Origin: Batillaria attramentaria
Taxonomy: Eukaryota; Mollusca; Gastropoda; Batillariidae
Assembly (NCBI GenBank): GCA_018292915.2
Contig: JACVVK020000452.1
Coordinates: 400,001 to 464,000 of the forward strand
Reading direction: 5' to 3'
Length of the DNA stretch: 64,000 nt
Shown: piece by piece, positions 11,353-53,988 of the stretch
Layout: the number at the start of each line of letters is the position of its first letter
How positions within the stretch are numbered: the stretch's first letter is position 1
Program-made: the position numbers and the translations under genes
Notes under the pieces: generated by a model
Databases searched by the model: none
Seen by the model: only the letters and a program-made list of their open reading frames with translations
What the model was told of the DNA's origin: nothing

Positions 11353-13149
11353 ACCGGAACATAATATATATCCACAGAGATCTAATACACAAACGACTGG
11401 AAATCTACGTTCCTTTCAAATGTACAACCAACATAAAAATATACAGTATTTGTTGATTCCACTCATGCACAGTATAACATTACAAAAAAAATTTAAAAGC
11501 TTCGAAAAATTATGTTACTGACTATTTGCCTCGACAACGCAAGAGTCCAAAGTTGTCCATTTCTCAGTAGCACAATAGCAAGGTTAAAAAAATAAGAGAA
11601 GAATTCATTCATTCAAGTTCCACTTCTCAGCAGCACAATAGCAAGTCAAAAAAAAAAATAACCCACAGTGACAGACCAATCATTAGCATCACAAAATTTA
11701 ACGAGCATCAACATCATGATGAAGGATAGCAAAAATAATATCCGGAATACAATAATGAATTCTGGATTACATCAAACAGTTCATAATAGTTGTATTTGTC
11801 CTGTTTGCACACAGTCTCGTGTGCAGCCCCATTGCCTGTCATCGTAGACGTTTCGCGTGACTTGATTTTCCTCTAACATTCTGCTGTAAACACCACAGAC
11901 CTCATCACCGGACAGTGTTCTGTGCTCAAATGATCAGTGTAAGCTGGATAAATTCTGGTATAATTAAACAATCTGAATTCGGACATGACATGGCAGAAAG
12001 TCTTGTGCTTACTCACAAACGATTTTACAAGCCTCTCTTTCATAACAAACTTCTCAGACCACCCCCCCCCCCCAACGCACACAAACACACGCTTCCCAGC
12101 ACCCTCTAACCCAGTGGCGAATGCGCATGGCATCAATGGGCATGTTGGAAAACAAATCAATAAACCTACCATTCGCTCCCACACCAAAACAAGCAAAATT
12201 CATAATTATATATTTAGTTTTGGTTGTATCTAGCTCAATGAAAATAAAATCAGGAGACACAAGACATACGTATCAGTCAATAAAAGTCAAACTTGATGAT
12301 TATACAACACAGACATACACATGAAATGTTCAGACATAGCACACGATTACATGTCAAATCAACTGCCCTCCCGCATCTCTATCATTCCCCACGAGCACCG
12401 CTGCCTCCTCCTCCTCCTCCTCCTCCACTGATGTTCCTTCTTTCCCTCTCAATACTCCTTTGCTCATATTCGCGTAGTTGAGCAACGGCAAGTTCGAACA
12501 TGATATTTCTACCAAAACTTTTACCGTTGGAAAAGAAAGATTATTGTCATTGTCAGTTAATGATTGAACATTCATAAACAAGTCTACGTAAAATTTCTTT
12601 CACAGTATGTACAGCGTAAGACGTACCTTTATAAAATATACAATGTGCAGGCCATAGCAAGCTGTCGGCGTAGGCTTTTGGTGCGAACTGATTTCTCCAT
12701 AACACTCCGCTGTAAACCTATACACTAAAGACCTCAACACGATGTCTTACGATGTAAGACCTTTACTATTTACGAATCATGGTTCAACAATACAATGCAG
12801 TATCACAGTTTTAATTTTTTTAAGTGGCTGTTCATGTGGCCCACAGCAACATTTTATAAAGAAAGTCAAAGACCAAAACTGAAAATATGTAAACAAGAAT
12901 GAACCCACAAAAGGGGCACAGTGTCACATCTCTCTCTCTGTCTGTCTCTCTCTCTCTCTCTCATATTTTCACACAATTATCTCTCTGTAAGGCAGATTCA
13001 CAGAGTTTCATTCTGATCCTTTCCTCTTACGAGGCACCAGCTCATTTGTTTGTTTGTTTTGTGCTTTTTTGTTGGGGGGTTTCCAATTTCCCTGCACATT
13101 ATATCCTGTACTCTGCTGTTTTGTGACAACACGCTGTCTTTTCAATGGC
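11353..13149. other. Intergenic or 3'-flanking DNA downstream of the multi-TIR gene
   Basis: It contains a retroelement-tail-like hairpin block at 12480-12558 (related to 893-985), short poly-A and poly-C runs, and a (CT)n run near 12930-12962. No exon is supportable. The 3' UTR of the gene ending at 13150 should extend leftwards into this stretch, but I could not fix a poly(A) signal. Confidence 0.5.
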
Positions 13150-37092
<23,943 letters not shown>

Positions 37093-37269
37093 GTTTGCGA
37101 ACTCTTCGTGCACTTAAGCACTGTAACCACAGAGGAAAATGGGGAAAAGGCGTGGAATAAATATGATCAGGTCAGCCGTTTAAAAATATTCCATCCTATC
37201 ACTATTACAGGTCATGATGTAAAAATCAATAATCCACCACACGTGGCATAACCTTCGTACCCATAAAAA

Positions 37270-38300
37270 TCACACGTGAATTATGGATGTACCTATACTG
37301 ACTGTTACTGAGGGTTTATACTGAGTGCACATGCACTGCGTACTAGTAAGAATACTGACACGACTTTTTAGCTGTCGTCTGCAAACTGACACAGTGGCAG
37401 ATTCCAACTTGACGTGGGCTTCGATTTGGAAATGCTCGACACGCTGAATGAGGAAGAAATGCAAAATCCAGATAGCATCTTCGACACACAGTCCACTGTT
37501 TAAGCTGTTGGTACTGAGCGTCAATGGTCCATACTTGGCCACGGGGAAGGCACTGCGGCCACTATGTTTCCTAGAACATTTGCTACCTCCCTACGTGGCA
37601 GTGTGTTGCGACATAAACTGTTGAAGTTTTCATTCTCTGTTTTGTGGGTTTATATAGCCTTCGTGTTCAGCGAACTGATAATGACACCTAGATATTCAAT
37701 GGTGTGAGCTGCCCCAACGTCGGATTTTTTTTTTTTTTTTCTGGGTGATTATAAACCCAAAGGAGCGCAAAAGCCGCAACGTGTCCCACATGTTACGGAA
37801 ACAAGATTCGTTTGTAGTCTGCTAGCAGTTTGCAGTCACTGACCCAGAAAAGCAGTGGACAGGTGAATTTTCTCTCTCAAGCTGGCTATTAAACTGAGGT
37901 TTAAGTAGTTTTGTGAATTTTCGAAGAGCAAGGACGAGCCCATTCGGCCTGCAGCCACTCAGTGAACCTGCAACATCTGTCCTTCCCGTGTGAACCGAAG
38001 AAATTTCCTAAGGTACTGGAGTTGCGATCGGAGAGGAGTAATATGCGTCTTCCGTGTCTAGGAATGCAGTTTGCAGATATCCATGCTGAAGTGACGGTGT
38101 CATCGTTTAGACACTTCAAAATTATCTGTAGGTACCATCGTTTTGCGGCCATTTAAAAACCGGTGACGCAAACTGCTGTGGTTCAGGTATCCACTCGGAG
38201 TTGACTGTTTTGTCTTTTAATTTGTTAATCTCCGTCACGATAACGCCAATTTCTGCCTCATTCCGTTTGGACTGTCGAGACGTGTAAATGGACAATTCAA
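37270..38300 (-). pseudogene. DIRS-type retrotransposon relic (reverse transcriptase to RNase H region)
   Basis: On the minus strand, in different frames, there are DAYYSSPI then LRKFLRFTREGQM and SSLLFENSQNYL (38080-37900), IEYLGVIIS (37700-37660), and REVANVLGNIVAAVP followed by VAKYGPLTL (37600-37510). The order and the (V)AKYGPL hallmark match DIRS/Ngaro-type elements, whose polymerase reads KFLRF..G...F, IEYLG and KYGPL. Stops and frameshifts break it throughout. It starts about 180 bases upstream of the multi-TIR start codon. Split ends and a tyrosine recombinase were not found. Confidence 0.78.
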
Positions 38301-38574
38301 TACCAGTTTTACACCAGTTTCTAGTGTTTCAACGAGGTCAGTGGAGAGAGTGATTATCTCTGAACAGTTTGGTAGTCATTGGGACAGTATCGTAACTGAA
38401 CCTGCCAGGTGTGTGAACACAAACTTGGCCGGGGTCTCAGTGAATGGCTTTATCATGCGACTGAGAGACCCTCAGACAGCTCTTTGCACCGATCAAAGCT
38501 AAAGCGTCAACTGATTTGCGCATATCACACTGCCTAAGGTAAATCTGTTCAATTTGTGGGGGCTTTCTTTTGGC

Positions 38575-39400
38575 AACACAGTACAGATATCGATTTCAAA
38601 GAATATATATAGATATATTTCAAAGATATATATATATATATATCTTTGAAATCCCTATCTGTACTGTGTAGCCTCTACTCAGGGCATGACCAATCTGACA
38701 ATTCTCAATTTTGCCTAAATTTGCTAATTTTGACATTTCATGGTGATTTTGGAGGGGAGGGGGGCTCAACATACACCTAGAAATGTTTTAAAATCCCCCC
38801 CCCCCCAAAAAAAAAAAAAATAAATAAATAAATCAATCAATCAATAAATGAAGCATGAAAACACTGGAAAACGGTTGGTGTGGGGAAGGTGTAGAGGTTA
38901 GGGTTAGGGATGCAGGTTAGGGTGTTACTGGGGTTAGGGTTAGCAGAGTTAGGGTTATAGGGTCACAGGGGTGAGGGGTGATGTGGGCGAAGGGGTCTGG
39001 GGTAGTGTAGTGCCAAGCTGAACTGAACAGGGCTCATGCCTTATGGTGTGTGTGGGGGGGGGGACTGGGGTAAGGGATAACTTGAGATAAGGGGGTACTT
39101 CAACAATACTGACACCATAAAAACTTTCATACTGCCCATCATGTGAAAGAGAACTTAGGTGCCCAAAACTTAAATGGACAGATTTGCATCCCCCCCCCTC
39201 AAATTCATCATAAAAATGTCAAAATTGATAAATTCAGTATAGGCCAAATTGAGGATTTTCAAATCGGTCATATCCTGAGTAAAGGCTACACAGTACTGAT
39301 AAAGATTTCAAAGAAAATGATATATAATCCTATTCAACATAATGACACCATGGAAATGCTTTAAATCCCCCCCCCCCTCACAAAAGTCCAGCAGCCAAAC
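38575..39400. repeat. Large inverted repeat with TTAGGG-like spacer
   Basis: The segment at about 38660-38765 (GTACTGTGTAGCCTCTACTC ... TTTTGACATTT ... GGAGGGG) recurs inverted at about 39185-39290 (AAAATGTCAAAATTGATAAA ... GTAAAGGCTACACAGTAC). A smaller perfect-looking hairpin, ACAGTACAGAT/ATCTGTACTGT, lies at 38578-38668 with (TA)n in its loop. The spacer holds GGTTAGGGTTAGGG-like telomere-type motifs (38895-38960). The structure suggests a foldback DNA element. Confidence 0.65.
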
Positions 39401-39494
39401 ACTCATATGTAGGGTTAATTTAAACAAATTCCAATATTCCACTTTTTTGCAATGCCCCATATGGTTGAAAATCCTCTAGAAAAAAATTAACACT

Positions 39495-40172
39495 GTCGCC
39501 CGGACTAGTACTTAAGTATTAAAGCGTATAGCTGACATGACATGTATGTGTACTGTGACAATCAAAATGCAAACTATATACCTGTGAAAACGTTTAAACT
39601 CCAAGGGTAATATTCAAATGATACAAATGTGCACACTGAAAAAGGGAATGTGCTACTGCTTCAGCAAAACCACCTAAATACGGTAGCCGCTGGCATTCCT
39701 GCGTGTAGACTGTTATATATCATACCAGCACGCAAAAGGGCAAGTTGACATATCACAAACATTGGTAACCAGTATTTCGGAGATAACTGCGTAGTTTGTT
39801 ACGCTCTAGCGTCCTCTTTCCAAAAAAAAAAAAAGAAAAAAAAAAAGGTCGCCCGGACCAGTCGTACTAGAGTATGAAAGCGTACAGTTGACATGCCAGT
39901 ATAAACTGCATGCGTAATTTGGCAATCAAAATGCAAACTATATACGTGCGAAAACACCGTTTAAACTCCGAAGGTAATAATGATACAAATGTGTACATTG
40001 AAAAAGAGACTGTCCTACTGCGGCTTCAGCAAAACCACATATAATGGGGTTTCCGCTGGCTTTCCTGCGTGTAGGCTGTCACATATATCAGCATACAAAA
40101 GGCCTAGCTGACACATCCCAACCATTGATAACCAGTATTGTGGAGATAACTGCGTATTTTGTTACTTCACAG
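39495..40172. repeat. Direct tandem duplication, two copies of about 320-350 bp
   Basis: Copy a (39495-39815) and copy b (39848-40172) share GTCGCCCGGAC, CAATCAAAATGCAAACTATA, TTCAGCAAAACCAC, CCGCTGGC-TTCCTGCGTGTAG and CAGTATT-GGAGATAACTGCG. An A-rich run separates them. There is no coding potential. They lie 2.4-3.1 kb upstream of the multi-TIR gene. Confidence 0.8.
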
Positions 40173-41030
40173 CCACGAAAAAGACGGCGACCAAGTGTGA
40201 TTATTAGCTGGCTTTTACTGTCATGATCTGCGCCCCGTGAACTTGAAATAACTGAGGACGGAATGAAAACAGTGTCATCCTCTCGTTGAAAACCTTTCAC
40301 TTCAGACCGGCACTCGGCCAGACTGACAACATCTGGCTGTATAGTTTACTTCGATTAAAAAAAAAAAAAAAAAAAGATATATATATATCGTAAGACGATG
40401 TGCCGCGCGTATGCATCGTAGTTTTGCTTACCTGAAGGGTGTTGTGTAGTCGTCAGGTATACCGCAACATGGCGCTGGGAATTCCCCGGGTGGAAAGTAC
40501 CAAGGCTATTTTCGTCGGGTCAGGGACAGTTATCAGGTAAATGTAGTCCTGATAAAGTTGCTTCCCCTGTTGACAAGGCGACACCGAGGATTCCGCTGTA
40601 GCGTAGCGGATATATGGTTACTTGTGGCGTACAGTGAGCTTGGAGTTTCTAGATCGCTTCTCCTGGTTGTACGTACACGTACACATGCGTTTAAAAAACA
40701 TCCATCATAGTCGGTAAATCTATGTGTGCGTCTGTGTATTGACTGTAATAAATCCATGTGTGTGTGTGTGTGTGTGTATTGATTGTAATCAATAAATTAC
40801 TTCGCGCGTGCACAAACTGCCTCCGGCCAAGTCAGTGGACATGCATACATGCATACACGCATCACTGTCACGAGAGCCGCATAATCTTTAATCTTGTACT
40901 GTGACTGGGGTTTACTGCACAGTCGCTGTGTAAACTTACAAGCATGCACCAGCTGAAGTGTCACTGAGATAGTTGCTTATATGATTATGTGTGACGTGAA
41001 TGGGATGACATCGTTTGTGTCGACCGAGGG
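40173..41030. other. Intergenic DNA without a recognisable gene
   Basis: Short poly-A and (TA)n near 40360-40390 and a short (GT)n at 40757-40777. Open frames have no splice context or recognisable domain. Confidence 0.5.
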
Positions 41031-41033
41031 ATG

Positions 41034-41166
41034 ATGTTATGTTATGTTATGTTATGTTATGTTATGTTATGTTATGTTATGTTATGTCGTGTCGTGTCGT
41101 GTCGTGTCGTGTCCTGTCGTGTCGTATTATGTTATGTTATGTTATGTTATGTTATGTTATGTTATA
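41034..41166. repeat. (TTATG)n / (GTCGT)n pentanucleotide array
   Basis: TTATG repeats flank a central block of GTCGT repeats (about 41087-41126), as expected for a pentamer array in which a variant unit has expanded internally. Confidence 0.96.
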
Positions 41167-41219
41167 TCAGTCGTATTCTGTATAGTCGGCCTCATGCGAC
41201 AAAGAGCAAATGTAACTCC

Positions 41220-41330
41220 GGGTCAAATATTTGTGCAGGCTTTTCCTCGTTGCCCCGTCTTTAAGTTCACCCATGCGTGGTGGAAAAAGACGTTAAGCTC
41301 CAAAACACAAACCCGCTGACCCACCACCGG
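41220..41330 (+). mobile_element. tRNA-derived SINE, head-truncated copy
   Basis: Body and tail only: GTCAAATATTTGTGCAGGCT, TTGCCCCGTCTTTAAGTTCA, GTGGTGGAAAAAGACGTTAAG. The tRNA head is missing or replaced. It abuts the trinucleotide array. Confidence 0.75.
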
Positions 41331-41378
41331 GGACATAAAGCCACGCTCGAATGATAATTCTCGATTTTCAGTTATTAT

Positions 41379-41381
<3 letters not shown>

Positions 41382-41414
<33 letters not shown>

Positions 41415-41534
41415 GAGTAGTAGGAGTAGTAGTAGGAGTAGTAGTAGGAGTAGTAGTAGTAGTAGTAGTAGCAGTAGTAGTAGTAGTAGTAGGAGTAGTA
41501 GTAGGAGTAGTAGTAGTAGTAGAAGGAGTAGTAG

Positions 41535-41585
<51 letters not shown>

Positions 41586-41640
41586 CAGTAGTAGTAGTAG
41601 TAGGAGTAGTAGTAGTAGGAGTAGTAGTAGTAGTAGTAGC

Positions 41641-41672
<32 letters not shown>

Positions 41673-41773
41673 GAGTAGTAGGAGTAGTAGTAGGAGTAGT
41701 AGTAGGAGTAGTAGTAGTAGTAGTAGTAGGAGTAGTAGTAGTAGTAGTAGGAGTAGTAGTAGGAGTAGTAGTA

Positions 41774-41846
<73 letters not shown>

Positions 41847-41893
41847 GAGTAGTAGTAGTAGGAGTAGTAGGAGTAGTAGTAGGAGTAGTAGTA

Positions 41894-41924
<31 letters not shown>

Positions 41925-41947
41925 GAGTAGTAGTAGGAGTAGTAGTA

Positions 41948-41984
<37 letters not shown>

Positions 41985-41990
41985 GAGTAG
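41382..41990. repeat. (AGT)n trinucleotide array, about 610 bp
   Basis: Almost pure AGT with scattered AGG, AGC and AGA variants, passing at its right end into degenerate ATTAGT (to about 42038). It yields long poly-Leu, poly-Val and Thr/Pro frames that are not genes. It ends about 10 bases before the left boundary of the GT92 duplication unit. Confidence 0.98.
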
Positions 41991-42476
41991 CATTAGTATT
42001 AGAGTTAGTATTAGTATTAATATTAGTATTACGTTGTTCCATGTCATGTGAGTGACTCTTGGTTTTCTTTTTTACTCGGGGGTGGTGGGTGTAGGTGGGT
42101 CGATGATCGACCATTGTCAATGTACATGTATAGCTGTGTCGCTGTCGTCTACTGCGGTTTTACACTATCTCGCCGGCGGGTTCTTTCATTCGACAGTCAG
42201 TTATCGCGTAAGTTTAATAGATGTCAATGTCAAGTGTTCGTTCTAAAACCCTCCGCAGTTTTGGACAGTTTTACAGCAACCGCCACGCCGTGTGGTTCGT
42301 AAATGGCAATTTTGACATGTCCAAGAATGAGAACATGACGTTTAAGTTTTCCGGAAAGTCTTTCGATTCTTCAGTCAGACGCTTTAGCTTGTAATGCTCT
42401 GACGACACACACACACACTCACACATTCTCACTTTGCCCCGAAACATATTTGACTGCATGTGGAACTTTATGTACC

Positions 42477-49949
<7,473 letters not shown>

Positions 49950-49980
49950 TAAGTGACGGAGGTTTACCACAAAGCTAGGA

Positions 49981-51627
49981 ATGACTATCGATATATCGAT
50001 TCGTTTGCACTCAGTGACTGGAAGATTTCACTTTCTTCTTGTCATGTCCCTCATGAGACCCTTCACGATTATAATGTACCAGCAGATGTACCCGGCTTTG
50101 CCGAGAAATCGCGCAATGGGATGTAATAAAATTTTGCGATGCGAAGTCGCCGAACTGAACAATGGAGTTACTGTCGTTGGACCAGTATTCCGTGGAATTA
50201 CGGTAAGTGCTTCCAAAAACGAGTGGAAAAGGTGGATAACAAGATTAATTTGACAATTTTCCGAGATTTCCTCCAGCCAGCCCGATAATAGTAGCGATGA
50301 ACACAGACATGGGTATATTTTCACACAACACACCTCGCACTCAGGTTGTTGTCAATGGAGCAGTTTTAGCACGTGAATGTGCCTTCACGCTCGAAATCTT
50401 CATGATTAGTACAGCTCTGAGTGCGATACAGTATTGTTTACACTTTGCGCTAGCGGTTGAACAATCAATTTCAGCGACTGTTATTACGTGTCCTGGAGCC
50501 CTTAGTGTTGTCGCAGCGTCCTCGCGTACGCTTCTTTTGGCTCAATGCCAGCATTACAGACTCTGTTACCGTCCAGGGCCCGCATGTAAAAGTCAGGGTT
50601 AGGGAGTATAACCCCGGGTTAGAGTCTAACCTCGAACTAAACTAGCTCTTTGGATTTTTGTCTTTCTTTCTTCGCTTCCTTTTTTATTTAATTTTGTTTT
50701 GGGGGTTTCTTTTGTCCTAGTCTGGGTTAGGCCCGTAGCCCTGGGTTAAATTAACCTCGAGTTCTACATACGGGCCCTTGTGTCTAAGTTGTTTGATGAT
50801 AGATACCACGAAAACAGGTCAGAACGATCTGTGAGCATAACAATTGGTGGCATTAGCGCCTTTCAGAGCACATGCTCTAAACCATATTCATCTTAACATC
50901 AAGCACTTTCAACTGCTCTACGTATCATTTTCTCGCAAATCAGTGCGCAGAATTTTGAGGGGGTACATAAGTCCCTAGTCACCCTACCAGAAAAACAAAA
51001 TGTCGCAGGTGTGGTACTAATAGAGGTAATAGTCTGAATGCTCGTGGCATGAACAGCTTACATGATAAGTTCTCGCGATCACTCCTCCCGTACAGGCAGT
51101 TCTCTCCCTTGTAGCGTCAACCTTACCTATTCGCTCCCTCTGTGTAGTGTTAAATGGTAAGGAATACGATAATTAGTGTTATCATGATCGACATTCATGG
51201 TGTGTGTAACGCTCCCGAGCAAAGAGTTCTTTTGGGGGACAGAGACGTACGTAGCGCACTGTCCCCGAAATTGGTGGTTAGCATGGGTGGGGATTACAGG
51301 AGATATTTTCGGATTTACAGCTAACGAATCCTTGGCTGGCTTCCTGCTACAGAACTGTGTGTTTACGACTGAGATAAGTGGCATGTGCAGTTTAGCTGTT
51401 ACGCCATAATATGACTTGGTTGGATACCGATGAGTATTTGCTCCATGACGCAGATCCGTCCACGAGCTTTAGCTTCTCGCGTCACGTACGAGTCGCGGAG
51501 GCAAGACTGGTGAATCACTCACCACGTCCATCACAGCTCTATGGAAATGTGATTTGGTCCGTTGAAAAGGGGTCCAGGCAGTGCGGTGGCCGGTGTGTGG
51601 ACAGCTGTCTCGATCTTGGTGACCCTT
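49981..51627 (+). pseudogene. Second GT92-like gene in unit 1, truncated by the duplication junction
   Basis: A membrane-anchor exon at 49981-50202 (FLLVMSLMRPFTIIMYQQMY, then a Cys-containing stem, donor GTAAGT) lies 31 bases after the previous gene. An exon from about 51396 encodes LLRHNMTWLDTDEYLLHDAD, resembling the LNDC-x-D-x-DE region of GT92, then CGGRCVDSC, and is cut at the unit junction. Exons expected between them are not recognisable; an open frame at 50284-50602 has no family features. Without its C-terminal exons this copy should be non-functional. Confidence 0.5.
50203..51395. other. Intronic or decayed sequence between the two recognisable exons of the second GT92-like gene
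   Basis: Contains open frames and TTTTGTTT-rich stretches. No exon with matching phase and family residues was found. It is nearly identical in unit 2 apart from a short insertion near 58960-59040. Confidence 0.45.
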
Positions 51628-52275
51628 TGTGAGTGACTTTTGGTTTTCTTTTTTACTCGGGGGTGGTGGGTGTAGGTGGGTCGATGATCGACCATTGTCA
51701 ATGTACGTGTATAGCTGTGTCCCTGTCGTCTACTGCGGTTTTACACTATCTCGCCGGCGGGTTCTTTCACTCGACTGTCAGTTATCGCGTAAGTTTAACA
51801 GATGTCAATGTCAAGTGTTCGTTCTAAAACCCTCCGCAGTTTTGGACAGTTATACAGCAAGCGCCACGCCGTGTGGTTCTTAAATGTCAAACACAGAAAA
51901 AAACTGTCCAAAGGGGTCAAAAATGTCCCCCCCCCCCTCTCCTACACACGCACTGCTAACGTGCCCCAGGCGATGGTAAGGTCGTACATGAAGGATGGTG
52001 GTCCATAAAAAGCAACTAAACACGGAAGCTCCGAAACATAGCTGTCACCCCGAAACTCAAGGGAAACATATATACAGGGTAATAACTTAGGCAATATCTT
52101 ATGCTCGGCCCTAAATCGTCGTAAAGTCAGCGCGATACAGTCAAGTGTTTGTTCAAAAAGTTTTTTTTTCAGTCAATAAACACTGCACTGGAGAGGATGT
52201 TGATCTGGCCACGCAACACGTTGTTTCGCCCAGACAGGCACAGTTTTTAACTTGTGCTTCTGGAAGTGAATTGAA

Positions 52276-53773
52276 ATGTCGTGTAGGATGTTTGTTCATA
52301 GGGTTTGTAAAAGACTTTATAAGACACATCGAAAACCAAAATCAGCGATTTTGTTCCTCGGTGTGGCTTTGGTTTTGTGTGTGTTAGTGTCACGCTTTTC
52401 ACTGAAATCGCCCCTCAAATTTCGCGTGTTTGGCAAAGGAGCCGCTGGTGTCAAAGGACATACTGCAGTGTCGGTAAGTTTAACTCTTTGACGACGGAGC
52501 GCAATTTCTGACACACGATTTCCTATAGGAAATCGTGTGTCAGAAATTGCGCTCCGTCGTCAAAGAGTTAATGCACTTAGTCGTTGATGAAGTCTTTATC
52601 CTGATGATCAGTTTGGGCAGGTAGAAATAGTTTCAACATCCTCAGCAGAAACAATTCCGTTGAAGTGGACAAGTGGTTTATTTTTCAGTAATACAATACC
52701 ACGCTAAAAGAGCATTAGTAGGTGAAAAATGTCATTATTAGAGGAGTTAAGAGCAGTGAAGAAAAGTGTCACTAAGCTTTCTGAAAAGATCCACAAACTG
52801 GCTTTTGTCACTTGCAGCTTTTAGCTCTTGGGTCTTAGCGAAAATAGTAGCTAGGACAAGCTCAAAGTCCAAACCTTCAAACTTTCAGTCTCTCAACAGG
52901 TTGTTAAGATCCTCTTTGAGCTTCATAAACCATGAACGCCACCTCTGTGTGTCTGTGTGTATGTATGTGTGTGACACGTTAACAGAAAGACGATATGGTG
53001 AGAGTTGCGGGTCCAGGCGAGAACATCCGTGTGGGAGAGCTGGAGGTACACGTGATGAGCGCCATACACAGACAAGACTACCCGCTACCCGGCGCCTTCA
53101 ACGTTCTCTTGGTCGGGTGGGCCGACAAAGAGAGTAGCAATCAGAGCTTTGTCTGTTGCCTAGGAAACACAGTGAACGCCGGGAACATGATAGAAGCGGA
53201 GGCCAAACTTTTGCACTTTGACGATCGATTTCCATCGGAAATGCATCTTGTACTCTCTGCCTGCACCCTTTCAAACACCTCCTCTGGTAAAGATGTAAAG
53301 TGGACATTCAGCAAAATGGACATAACTGAACACAAAGGACCATGCATTCTTGTAAATTAACTTTAAATGCCCCCACTTTCACCTACTAGTGTAAGAGTCC
53401 GATAGAGGGTGATGACAAAAATCCCAAAATCAACAACAAACAAAAATGACCAAAAAAAAAACCCAAGGAGACAACAACAAATAAACAAATAATAAAGCAA
53501 ACACAAACCCACTAAAACAGACAGTTAGAAAACCATGCGTTGTCAGGTCTGTTGGCAATACTCTAAATACATGTCAAGCGTATTGTTATTGTATTTTTTT
53601 TCTAGGAAATGGGAGGGAGAGAAAGGATGGGTTTAATAACATATTTTGTCATATTGTTTTTTGCTTCAATTTCTGAGAATACTTGCAACGGTAATGTAAA
53701 GAGTCTGACGCTTAAAGCGAACGAAAAACGCCCCCCCCCCCCCTCCCACCACCACCATCTCCTCCCCCCACTA

Positions 53774-53825
<52 letters not shown>

Positions 53826-53847
53826 GTGGCACACACACACACATCGT

Positions 53848-53899
<52 letters not shown>

Positions 53900-53902
53900 G
53901 TG

Positions 53903-53988
<86 letters not shown>

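Noticed and set aside
38890..38960. Interstitial telomere or chromosome fusion site
   Set aside because: TTAGGG-like motifs are few and degenerate, so they do not support a fusion.
41223..42120. Long open frames of poly-Leu, poly-Val and Thr/Pro
   Set aside because: They are six-frame readings of the (AGT)n array, with no splice context or complexity.
50284..50602. Open frame of 101 aa as an exon of the second GT92-like gene
   Set aside because: It has no acceptor in the right phase, no GT92 residues, and two competing frames of equal length.
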